From NCBI RefSeq assembly GCF_003600155.1, contig NZ_QWLD01000029.1, forward strand, positions 28,406 through 92,405: a DNA stretch of 64,000 nucleotides, given 5' to 3'. The notes beneath the pieces are model-generated. The model searched no databases, was not told the DNA's origin, and saw only the letters and a list, made by a program, of their open reading frames with translations. Positions 53,908-62,132 of this stretch are shown piece after piece. Position 1 is the first letter of the stretch. Each line of letters opens with the position of its first letter. This stretch comes from Nesterenkonia muleiensis (GTDB lineage Bacteria > Actinomycetota > Actinomycetes > Actinomycetales > Micrococcaceae). The position numbers were made by a program, and so were the translations under genes.

Positions 53908-55464
53908 CTAGCGACCTGTGGCGTCGAAGTCTCCAGAAACGGAGGGAAGTTCCCAACCTGAGTACTCTAGATATTTGAGAATGATGCCATTGTTAGGGTT
54001 ACGGAGCAGCGAACTTTGAACATCACTCTGAGAACTTCCTGCCGTGAGTTGTCCCAGAGCCAGGAGGCGGACCAGCAATGTGTCATGCTCGCTCTCGATT
54101 CTCTCTGCTGAAAGCGTGCGAAATCTTGCCGGTTCGGTGGTTGCCAGTCTTTGAACCGCAACAGCAACCATCTGAAGGTTTTGGGATTCACTAAGCCAGG
54201 ACTCGAGATGATTACGGATCGTTGAGTTTAGATCGTCCGAACTGACTGCAAGAGCGAGTTGAGCGTTTGCCCAGGCCGGGTAATTCCACGGAGAGCTATA
54301 TAGCTTGTCGAACCATTGTGATAGGTCAAGCCGGCCTCTAAAATTTCGGTTTGCCGTTGCGAGGTACCTGCCTATTCTGTCAGCAGCATGAGGTAGACGT
54401 GTCGCAGCAACCATCCAATCCTGAACCCGGTCGAAGTGCTCATAGTAAAGGAGACTCTTGATGACCATGCCGATTTCCGACCGGTCTGCACCCGCTGGGT
54501 CGCGAAGAATCTCGTCCTCTGCTTTCTCAAGCATGCTCGCATCTATGTAAGTTGCTTCGTGCTCTCCGTAATCAGTTTCGATAGTTACCGTCGTCATGGG
54601 CAGCTGGATGAGCCCCTGCGCCTCAATCCGCAATTTTTCTGCGCTAGCTCTGCCCGACGTTAGGAAGGTCTTGGAGGTGTTCAGCTCTAGGCCGGATTTC
54701 CGGCCATGTTCCTGAAGCTTCAACAGCAAGTCATACAGTTCGTGTTCGGGCCCCTCAAAGCTGATATCGTCCATCCATCTTCGAGCTGAGGTGATTCGTC
54801 CGTCTCCGAGCCGGGCCGCGATGAGATCGTCAACGCCGTTGAGCGCGAACTGGGCTAGTAGGGCTGAAGCAGTACTTCTCTGCGGAAGCCCAGAGCGACC
54901 TGGGAATTTTCCATGCTCACTCAAGACCTTGGAGATAATATGTGTCGTGACGCCATGATCTTGTGTTACTTCGGTGATCCGCCGGAGTAACGAGTCGGTA
55001 TCGATCGATGAAAAGAATGAAGTTATATCAGTCTGTGCTGCATATTCTGTGGAACTTATTTGGGACTGACTCGTTTTGTAATCGAGCCACTCCTCTGACC
55101 CCTTGTGGGAGTAGATACCGTCACGGAATCTCCAGCCGTAGACCCACTCGGGAAGGGAAGCGTGGAGTTTCGAGGCCAGTCGAATGGCGGCCGCTGTATA
55201 TGCCAGGCGAGTACGCGGATCCTGGATTACGGCCGGCCGGACACCAAGGAATGACTTCGGGACGCTAAATAGGTGGAAACTGGGAACAGCTTCAAACACG
55301 AACTTTTTATCAGCTTTCTTAACACCGAGGTCTTCCGCGTGCAGCGTCCTTGCAAAGTCCGGCTGGCATTCTGGCCATCCCCAAGGGTCGCGGTACCAGT
55401 CTCCATATTTCTCAGAGGTCAGGATTTCAGATGCTTTGATGAGATCTAACCCTAAATGTGCCAT
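53908..55464 (-). CDS. Defence-type reverse transcriptase
   Basis: A protein of 518 residues. RT motifs: RPAVIQDPRTRLAYTAAAIR near 75-94, motif A AAQTDITSFFSSIDTDSL near 141-158, motif B GRSGLPQRSTASALLAQFAL near 185-204, and motif C RRWMDDISFEGP near 225-236, where the common Y/FxDD is WMDD. The rest (about 290-518) is helical, as in the alpha-repeat tails of Abi/UG (DRT) enzymes. I chose ATG 55464 because GGAGG lies five bases before it; the longer reading from GTG 55554 has no ribosome site. It is not a group II intron (no maturase or HNH) and I cannot assign a DRT type. Confidence 0.8.
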   Translation of the reverse strand: MAHLGLDLIKASEILTSEKYGDWYRDPWGWPECQPDFARTLHAEDLGVKKADKKFVFEAVPSFHLFSVPKSFLGVRPAVIQDPRTRLAYTAAAIRLASKLHASLPEWVYGWRFRDGIYSHKGSEEWLDYKTSQSQISSTEYAAQTDITSFFSSIDTDSLLRRITEVTQDHGVTTHIISKVLSEHGKFPGRSGLPQRSTASALLAQFALNGVDDLIAARLGDGRITSARRWMDDISFEGPEHELYDLLLKLQEHGRKSGLELNTSKTFLTSGRASAEKLRIEAQGLIQLPMTTVTIETDYGEHEATYIDASMLEKAEDEILRDPAGADRSEIGMVIKSLLYYEHFDRVQDWMVAATRLPHAADRIGRYLATANRNFRGRLDLSQWFDKLYSSPWNYPAWANAQLALAVSSDDLNSTIRNHLESWLSESQNLQMVAVAVQRLATTEPARFRTLSAERIESEHDTLLVRLLALGQLTAGSSQSDVQSSLLRNPNNGIILKYLEYSGWELPSVSGDFDATGR

Positions 55465-56296
55465 TTGGCCTCCAGTGAGCAGTAGTTGAGCTGCGTGCAG
55501 ATCTCCTGTACGCAGATTAAGGGTAGTGTCTGTCGATTGAGTAACCTGCGGCACTGGAAGGGAGCAGCAAGGGGCATCGGTTGCGGTACAAGTTGCGGTC
55601 GTCGATCCTTAGCGATTTGGGTCAAGTCTCTTGGAATAGGGGCGGCTATGGTCCGCCGCTACTCACGGTTGTCTGAGCGTTAAGTCAAGGCGTTGGCGTG
55701 GGTCGTTTGAAGACGGGCGTCCCAGACGGTGTCTGGGACGATTTCACGTCACGCGTAAGGGAACTAAGTTTTTCCTGGCTGATCGTGTGTTGGTGTCTGT
55801 CGATCGAAGGCGAAATGAACAGTACCGGGTTTGGTTCCGTCAGTCCGCCGGTAGATTAACCTGCTCTCTTAATCCAGGGTGAGGACGGGGATTGAATTGA
55901 TCTAGGCATTCAGCTCCCGTTTGGTCACGCGGGGCAACTTAGGGGCGTTGATTTCTCTCTCTACCCGCTCATGGATCGTGGTGGCGTGTGGCTCCGCCGT
56001 GAGGTTGGCGGCCGGGAATCGGGCAACGCCTCGTTCGAGGGACAGACAGCGGACGGGGACCGCCAATCCCTATCGGCCGAGTCCGGTGCCCTTGTGCGGA
56101 GAGTTAGCGAGCATCGCTAGATCCCCAGCGCTTCGGTGGCGAAGATCTGGCTGCCATCACCCAAGGTTACGTGTGAGCGCTGAAGGGGCGAGCTCGCCCG
56201 GGGTCAGGGCATCCACAGCGGCCATAAGCGTGGCGCTATGCCTTCGAAGGCCCGCCTGACGGCCTTCTTCCAGTCCTGGGATACGAGACTGGAGGG
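55465..56296. other. Structured leader of the RT gene and excisionase promoter region
   Basis: 832 bases with no clear gene. On the RT side are two hairpins: GGCGG-CTATGGT-CCGCC at 55641-55657 and a perfect 10-bp stem at 55718-55740. Such a leader is where known DRT systems keep a templating RNA. A minus-strand frame of 54 codons (55902-56066, ending ATTIHERVEREINAPKLPRV...) may be the tail of a lost gene. GGGCGAGCTCGCCC at 56186-56199 is a perfect palindrome in the excisionase promoter region. Confidence 0.5.
55718..55740. ncRNA. Perfect hairpin upstream of the RT, candidate ncRNA
   Basis: CGTCCCAGAC-GGT-GTCTGGGACG: a perfect 10-bp stem with a three-base loop, about 255 bases upstream of the RT start and in its leader. 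No T run follows on either strand, so it is not an obvious terminator. Its role as part of a templating RNA is inferred from position only. Confidence 0.4.
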
Positions 56297-56551
56297 ATGA
56301 TCAAAGAACCACATTCCAGCTCGCAGGGCCTGGAGCCACTACTGAACATCAATGAACTCGCTGACTACCTCGGTGTCCCGGTCTCGACTATCTATGACTG
56401 GCGTACCAACGGGAAAGGTCCCCGCGCGTATCGTTTCGGTAAGCGCATCATGTTCGGTGTCACCGATATCCATGCCTGGATGGACACCATGCGTGAATCT
56501 TCCCCTGGGGCCGCCAGCTTTCCCACAGCGGGGGAGACCGCGAGTGGGTAG
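56297..56551 (+). CDS. Excisionase-like HTH protein
   Basis: A protein of 84 residues with a MerR/AlpA-type helix-turn-helix: LLNINELADYLGVPVSTIYD near residues 15-34 then WRTNGKGPRAYRFGKRIMF. This is the usual excisionase of actinobacterial integrative elements, next to a tyrosine integrase. Its stop codon overlaps the integrase GTG (TAG at 56549, GTG at 56544). It likely sets excision over integration. Confidence 0.85.
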   Translation: MIKEPHSSSQGLEPLLNINELADYLGVPVSTIYDWRTNGKGPRAYRFGKRIMFGVTDIHAWMDTMRESSPGAASFPTAGETASG

Positions 56552-57725
56552 GCCCCGCACGCCCATCGGCACCTTCGGTACCATCGCCTGCCGCGAGCAA
56601 CCCAACGGTAACCATGTCGCTCGTGCCCGGTTTCGGGACTGGGACGGCCGCAACAGGCTCGTCGAGGCCACCGGAGTCTCACGCTCCACTGCGGAACGGA
56701 AGCTGAAACAGAAACTCGCCGAACGCTCTTACTACCAGCCCGGCTTCAACCGGCTGAACGCCGATAGCCCATTCCCCGAGCTGGTCGCCTACTGGCTAGA
56801 GGACATGGAGAACGAAGATCGCCTCTCACGGACCACGAGAAACCTCTACGAGCGGGACATGCACACCCTGGTCTTTCCGGCGTTCAAAGACCTCACTCTG
56901 CGGGAGATCGGGGTCGCTCGCTGTGACTACTTCCTCAAGCAACTGGCTCAACGCAGCTATAGCCGAGCTGCCCATGCCCGCGTTGTCCTCCGCCTGGTCC
57001 TGGGGCGGGCGGTGCGGCATGAGATCTTGCCGCGTAATCCTATGGACCACGTCTCGCGGTTGCACCGGAAGAAGACCATCCCCGAAGCGCTCACCATCAG
57101 CGAGATACACGACATCCGTGCTGCGATCACTGCTTGGGAATCACGGAAGGTCTTGGCGGGTCCGAGACCGGATGGGCAGCTGGGGCAGATCATCGAGGTC
57201 ATGCTGGGTACTTCCGCCCGTATCGGTGAGGTCCTGGCTATCCGCCTCCAGGACCTCCACCTAGATCACCCGGTGCCGATGGTGCGGATCGCAGGGACCA
57301 TCATCAGCCGCAAAGGCGAACCGACCCACCGGCAAGACCACCCCAAAACTGACCGTTCGGTCCGGCGGGTGGCCCTGCCCTCGTTCGCACTTGAGGCGAT
57401 TCGCTCACGCCTGCACCGTAGTGGTGATACTGACCCTGAGGCGCTATTGTTCAGCACCCGGGCGAGGACGCCGCATACGACGAACAACATCCGCCGACTC
57501 CTGCGACAGGTGATGGACCAAACGGGCATCGAGAACGTTACCCCGCATCGCTTCCGCCGGACTGTCGCCACTGTCATCAACGACGCCCAGGATGCGGTGC
57601 TTGCCTCCGAGCTACTGGGACACACCGACCCGCGAATCACGAGGCAGCACTACATCCAACCCGATGAGACCGTGGACCCCGTCACGGCTGAGCACCTCGA
57701 ACAAGCCTTCGGTAAAGCCAGTTGA
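56544..57725 (+). CDS. Tyrosine integrase
   Basis: A protein of 393 residues. N-terminal AP2-like and SAM-like core-binding parts, then the catalytic domain with Arg in LGTSARIGEVLAIRLQD near 221-237, HRFRRT near 334-339 and the Tyr in RQHYIQPDET near 366-375; the HLRHT-like box is HRFRRTV. GTG 56544 follows GGGGGAG eight bases upstream and overlaps the excisionase stop; the longer frame from 56352 is within the excisionase gene. With the excisionase it forms the typical actinobacterial xis-int end module, so an attachment site is expected just downstream. Confidence 0.9.
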   Translation: MGRPRTPIGTFGTIACREQPNGNHVARARFRDWDGRNRLVEATGVSRSTAERKLKQKLAERSYYQPGFNRLNADSPFPELVAYWLEDMENEDRLSRTTRNLYERDMHTLVFPAFKDLTLREIGVARCDYFLKQLAQRSYSRAAHARVVLRLVLGRAVRHEILPRNPMDHVSRLHRKKTIPEALTISEIHDIRAAITAWESRKVLAGPRPDGQLGQIIEVMLGTSARIGEVLAIRLQDLHLDHPVPMVRIAGTIISRKGEPTHRQDHPKTDRSVRRVALPSFALEAIRSRLHRSGDTDPEALLFSTRARTPHTTNNIRRLLRQVMDQTGIENVTPHRFRRTVATVINDAQDAVLASELLGHTDPRITRQHYIQPDETVDPVTAEHLEQAFGKAS

Positions 57726-58174
57726 AGCGACTTCGAGAAAGTCTGAGACAGCTCTATTACCCTCCTCGCCAGCCAGTCCCAGACCAGCCACTTCAAGCAC
57801 TCACAGCGTGTCTCGCCTATGGACATTGTCCATGCCTGCGAGGTCACGGAACAGCTCCTCGGGGTTCATGGCGGGGGCCGGGTGCGCTCCGCCGGTGATG
57901 ATGGCTACACGTGTCCCTCTGCTCTGCGCCAGGTTAGGAGGTGATCCGGTGGTCAGGCCAAGTCTTCAGGTCGGTGCGGCTGGCTTGAGACTGCTTCCGC
58001 GGGTGTCGAGCCCTCGGCTCAGAGGCGACGGCCGGCGGACATCCACCCACATCCAGGAGACTGCACGGGTATCGTTGGACGAGGTACGACGCGCAGTACG
58101 CCCCAGAGCTCAACAAACTCGCGACAAGTGGCTATCGTGCAGGGTGTGACCAATCACCGGACGAGGAGGGACGC
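57726..58174. other. Region after the integrase: possible attachment site and gene remnant
   Basis: 449 bases. No tRNA gene is visible. A minus-strand frame ending at 57801 (RVAIITGGAHPAPAMNPEEL then FRDLAGMDNVHRRDTL) is open for about 50 codons without an upstream start, so it looks like the 3' end of a lost gene. Inside it, ATGGACA-T-TGTCCAT at 57819-57833 is a 15-base palindrome. An attachment site is expected here by position. Confidence 0.35.
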
Positions 58175-59401
58175 ATGACTGGTACTCACTCGGCCACAGG
58201 GTCCGCCTTGGGCTACCAGTACCAGGCAGACTACTGCCTGTATGCCCTGCTCAAGGACGGTGGCCCAGGCCGCTCGGTCTCACTCGAGCTCCACGATGAC
58301 GTCGCTTGGGACCGGGAGGGCACCGCCGAAGAGAAGCTCCAGATCAAGCACGCCATCCACGGCAAGGGCGGGCTCGGTGACATGTCGCGGGAGATGTGGA
58401 AGACGATCAAGGCGTGGCTCGATGACGGGCAAGCGGACAACTCTGACGGTCCGGCGCTAAAGTTGGTGTCCACAGGAACCGCACAGGAGGGCTCCGCTGC
58501 ATACCTGCTCAAGGATCTCGATACCCGCGATGCCGCCGCCGCGGCAAGTAAGTTGCGAACAGCGATTGACCAGAGCAAGACTAAGGATGTTGCGATGCTT
58601 GCCGCTTTCGACGCGTTTAGCAAGCTTGGAACCGCGGCCCAGAACACTTTTGTCTCTCGGATAACCGTCGTCGACGCTGAACCTACGGTGGCGGATGTTG
58701 CGGCGGCCGTAAAGGAGAGGATCTGGACCCATCTCCCTGCCGAACAGAGTAAGCACGACCTGTTTCTCGAACAGCTGTGGGGTTGGTGGCGGGGTCGAGT
58801 GGTCGAGATGCTAACCTTCCGCTACTTCCCCCAGGATGACACACTTCGGCAGTCGGTGAACTCCGCCGACCTCACCTCCAAACTCATCCAGCTGACCGTA
58901 GCGTTCAGCGACCAAGGGTTACCGGAGTTCCCGGAGTTCGACGTGGCGGACGATGACGAAATCCTGTCCGGACTCGGCCGCGAAGTGTTCGTCCATCAGC
59001 TCAGCTTTGTGAGGACGCACGATCGCGTTGTTCGTCGCGCAATTGTCGACTACTACCGCGCAACGCACAGCGAGGTGAAGTGGCTCGAGCGAGACTTCCT
59101 TCGCGGCGACGACATCCAACGCTACGAACGGAAGCTCCGCGAAGCCTGGGACGTCCTGTTCGGCCTGATGCTCTCTGGGTTGCCCGCCAGCGCCTCCGAG
59201 CACGATGAGGCCGAAGCTGGCCGCAAGCTTTTGCAAGACGTTCTCACTAAACAGCCCATCCGTATTCGTGACCATGTCGACCAGGACTTCTACTACCGCG
59301 GGAAGCACCACATGATGGCTCAGGGCAGCGACCTGGGGTGGCACCCGAACTTCAAGACCAAGGTTGAAGAACTCCTGATGGGATCGATGACAACAGCATG
59401 A
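58175..59401 (+). CDS. ABC-3C effector: probable restriction-endonuclease-fold protein
   Basis: A protein of 408 residues. The N-terminus GYQYQADYCLYALLKDGG near 13-30, SLELHDDVAWDREGT near 34-48 and EEKLQIKHAIHGKGGLGDMS near 50-69 fit the Cap4/DUF4297-type PD-(D/E)XK nuclease with a QxK catalytic motif, as used in ABC three-component systems. The C-terminal domain (about 200-408, helical, DFYYRGKHHMM near the end) is the ABC-3C-type C-terminal domain. It is followed without a gap by the middle component and then the ATPase. It probably cuts DNA or is otherwise toxic when the ATPase senses a phage; that is inferred from the family. Confidence 0.8.
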   Translation: MTGTHSATGSALGYQYQADYCLYALLKDGGPGRSVSLELHDDVAWDREGTAEEKLQIKHAIHGKGGLGDMSREMWKTIKAWLDDGQADNSDGPALKLVSTGTAQEGSAAYLLKDLDTRDAAAAASKLRTAIDQSKTKDVAMLAAFDAFSKLGTAAQNTFVSRITVVDAEPTVADVAAAVKERIWTHLPAEQSKHDLFLEQLWGWWRGRVVEMLTFRYFPQDDTLRQSVNSADLTSKLIQLTVAFSDQGLPEFPEFDVADDDEILSGLGREVFVHQLSFVRTHDRVVRRAIVDYYRATHSEVKWLERDFLRGDDIQRYERKLREAWDVLFGLMLSGLPASASEHDEAEAGRKLLQDVLTKQPIRIRDHVDQDFYYRGKHHMMAQGSDLGWHPNFKTKVEELLMGSMTTA

Positions 59402-59925
59402 CAACTGACGCCAGCGCCGTTGCCACCGACCCGGAGCTTCCGGCGTGGCCTGTGCGATCCCCAGTTCCGGCAGCCATGTTCAATCCGGCTCTGATCTCCG
59501 CCGCTGTCGCGACCGCAGCGAATCAGTACGAAGAGACCGCTGGCTTCGCAATGTCCTGGCCTCTCGCATACCTCGTCACCCCCTTAGTGCTCCACCGGCC
59601 GACCCGAGAAGGGCTCCCGCGCACGAAGGCAACAAGCCTGGCCAAGTGGGTCGGCGACAACGCCGTACTGGTCGAAGGCCTGCCCGTACGAGCCCGACAG
59701 ATGACCCCCTACGTGCGGGAAGGCCTGCGGTTCGGGCTTCGCGAAGGCACCATGGAACTCCTCGACGGCGACGCCCTGCGCAGCCTGGCCAGCGCCCAGA
59801 TCAACGTACGGAAGGTCGACGGTGACCTCGCTATGATCTACCGAGCCTCCGGCATGATCGGTCGAGTGTTTGGCCGCGCCGGCAGCGCCGCCGCTATCTT
59901 CGCCTCACTCCGCGTGCAGCCTTAG
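59398..59925 (+). CDS. ABC-3C middle component
   Basis: A protein of 175 residues. FNPALISAAVATAANQYEET near 28-47, then MSWPLAYLVTPLVLHRPTRE near 53-72 and GLPRTKATSLAKWV near 73-86: the pattern of ABC-three-component middle components, which link effector and ATPase. ATG 59398 overlaps the effector stop (ATGA), so the genes are coupled. Its own fold is small and helical. Role taken from the system, not from a motif with a known activity. Confidence 0.8.
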   Translation: MTTDASAVATDPELPAWPVRSPVPAAMFNPALISAAVATAANQYEETAGFAMSWPLAYLVTPLVLHRPTREGLPRTKATSLAKWVGDNAVLVEGLPVRARQMTPYVREGLRFGLREGTMELLDGDALRSLASAQINVRKVDGDLAMIYRASGMIGRVFGRAGSAAAIFASLRVQP

Positions 59926-60008
59926 ACGGCGATTCGGCCCAGAGGGTCACGGAGTGTCATCCCGGTTTTTCCCACCCCAGTGACGCAAAACATGGCAACG
60001 TAGGCTAT

Positions 60009-62033
60009 ATGCAACTTGCGTCGGTCTACCTATACTCAACCCACGGTGAGGTCGAATTCATCGACTTCAATCCTGGGCGCCTGAACATCGTTACGGGCGT
60101 TTCGCGCAAGGGTAAGTCGGTCTTGGTCAAGATCATCGATTACTGCTTGGGGCGTTCCGACATTCCCACCTCGGCTGGCAACGTGGAGAAGGCGCTCAGC
60201 TGGGTAGGCGCGATGTGGCAATTTGACGACGGTGGCCGCGCGTTCGTCGGACGACCGCTACCGCAGGGACAGCAGAAGAACGTTGAGGCGCTCCTGACCA
60301 TGGGGGACGCCACGCTCCAGGCTCCGCAGTTCCCGTTCGAGCCGAACATGAACACCAAGACCATGCGACTCGAACTCGGTCAGCGCATCGGCATCGATGA
60401 GAGCAGGATCGAACCGCCTCTCGGGTCTCTCCGCGACCCGCTCCGCACCCATCTAGGTCACGCGGCTTTTTTGTGCATCCAGAGCCAGGACGAGATCTCG
60501 TCGTCGACCAAGATCTTCCACCGCTCCGGAGAGCGTGGAGTCGACGAGGCGTTGCGAGACACCATCCCGTACTTCTTGGGCGCAGTCCCGCCCGACCAGG
60601 CACTGCAGAAGGCGATATTGCGGCAGGAACAACGACGCCTGCAACGACTTGAACGTGACTTGCGCGACGTGATTGAAAACGCCGAAGGAATCGAGGCCGA
60701 ACTTCTTGCGCTTCACTCCGAAGCAGTCGACGTCGGTCTGGCGGACCCGCTTGAATCCACCCGGCCGACGAATCGCAACGAACTGGTCTCACTCTTGCAT
60801 CGCGCCAGTCGCGACGTCTCCGTCGTGCCGCCGGACACCGCATCTACGCAGTCCCAGGACGCCGAGCGGCGTGCTCGCAACGATCTCGAACGCGCCGAGG
60901 ACGAGCTCGGCCAGCTGCTCGCACAGCGTGCACTCCTCCTCGACGAGTCCGAAGGTAGCTCCGACTACCAAGACGCGCTGAAAGTCCAGGTCGGGAGGCT
61001 GACCAGCCTCGACCTCCTCTCGCCCGCGTCCGTGGCCGCCGAAAGTGGAGATGAGGAGACCAGCGTCCAGGTTCCCGGCTGCCCCGTGTGCGGTCAGGAA
61101 ACCGCCGACCCGACAAGCGGTCAGATGCGTGCTTCCTTAGAGAAGCTCAAGTCGCAACTGGTCGGCATCCGAGGAGCATCGCCGGCGAAAAGTGCCGCGC
61201 TTGAGAGCATCAACCAGCAAATCATGGAAGCGCAGCGACGCGTCCGCCAACTCCGACAGGCGGTCGACGCAACGCTCTCAGCGCAGTCAGCGGTAGGCCG
61301 GGACTCCAGCCGTAGGCAAGATTTCACCCGCGGTCGCATCGACGCACTCGTGGCCCGCGCCCCCGAGGCGGACGAGAGCAACGCTGCCCGGATTCGTGAA
61401 CGGATCGCGGTGGCCGAAGGAACAATCGACGAACTCCAGCGGTCCTTGTCCGACGACTCCGCTCGCGAACGCCTCACCACCCGGCTCAACCGCGTCGGAC
61501 GCGACCTCACTAAGCACGCCCAGGATCTCGGTCTCGAGCACAGCGACAAGAACGTACGCATCGACCTTGCCGAACTCACCGTGGTGGCCGAAGTCGATGA
61601 TGATCCTGTGCCGCTGCACCGCATCGGCAGCGCCGAGAACTGGATCGGTTACCACGTCACCAGCCACATGGCCCTTCACGAATCGTTCATCCGGCACGAC
61701 CGACCCGTTCCCCGGTTCCTGGTCCTGGACCAGCCGTCCCAAGGCCATTATCCGTCCCAACGTGAACGTCAGACAGAAGCGGGAACCGCTGACGCCGACG
61801 ACCAAGCGGTGCGCGACCTGTACAAGAAGATGTATGACTTCGTCGACGACAACAACGGCAAGTTCCAGATCATCGCCGTCGACCATGCCGACTTCGCTGA
61901 GGAATGGTTCACGTCCTCTGTGGTCAAGGACTGGCGCGATCAGAGCCAGGGTCAGGTCGGTCTGGTTCCCGCTGAGTGGCTCGAACGCCTTGATACGACA
62001 ACTGACGAAGAAGATCCCCTCATCGAGGAGTAG
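60009..62033 (+). CDS. DUF3732-type SMC-like ATPase of the ABC-3C system
   Basis: A protein of 674 residues. Walker A RLNIVTGVSRKGKSVLVKII near residues 24-43 (DUF3732 variant), an interior coiled-coil stretch (LERDLRDVIENAEGIEAELL, then DLERAEDELGQLLAQRALLL), a CPVC pair in VPGCPVCGQETA near 355-366, and Walker B-like FLVLDQPSQGHYP near 570-582; the nearby DHADFAEEWF is the switch His. It senses or binds nucleic acid in the three-component system. ATG 60009 is 83 bases after the middle component. The order effector, middle component, ATPase is complete. Confidence 0.88.
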   Translation: MQLASVYLYSTHGEVEFIDFNPGRLNIVTGVSRKGKSVLVKIIDYCLGRSDIPTSAGNVEKALSWVGAMWQFDDGGRAFVGRPLPQGQQKNVEALLTMGDATLQAPQFPFEPNMNTKTMRLELGQRIGIDESRIEPPLGSLRDPLRTHLGHAAFLCIQSQDEISSSTKIFHRSGERGVDEALRDTIPYFLGAVPPDQALQKAILRQEQRRLQRLERDLRDVIENAEGIEAELLALHSEAVDVGLADPLESTRPTNRNELVSLLHRASRDVSVVPPDTASTQSQDAERRARNDLERAEDELGQLLAQRALLLDESEGSSDYQDALKVQVGRLTSLDLLSPASVAAESGDEETSVQVPGCPVCGQETADPTSGQMRASLEKLKSQLVGIRGASPAKSAALESINQQIMEAQRRVRQLRQAVDATLSAQSAVGRDSSRRQDFTRGRIDALVARAPEADESNAARIRERIAVAEGTIDELQRSLSDDSARERLTTRLNRVGRDLTKHAQDLGLEHSDKNVRIDLAELTVVAEVDDDPVPLHRIGSAENWIGYHVTSHMALHESFIRHDRPVPRFLVLDQPSQGHYPSQRERQTEAGTADADDQAVRDLYKKMYDFVDDNNGKFQIIAVDHADFAEEWFTSSVVKDWRDQSQGQVGLVPAEWLERLDTTTDEEDPLIEE

Positions 62034-62132
62034 CTGTAGCTGGCTCATCCGCGATGACATCACCCAGGATCGAGCAGATCGCATCGTCAGCGCTGTCGTT
62101 ACTGGCTGGATATGCGGTACTAGGCTGAGCGT

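Noticed and set aside
53375..53978. Short frames in the gap between the RT and PLD-like genes
   Set aside because: They are Arg/Ser-rich, lack ribosome sites and match no family; decayed DNA or RNA sequence is more likely.
53908..55464. Group II intron reverse transcriptase
   Set aside because: No maturase X domain or HNH region follows, the C-terminus is helical-repeat-like, and no intron RNA domains V/VI were seen nearby.
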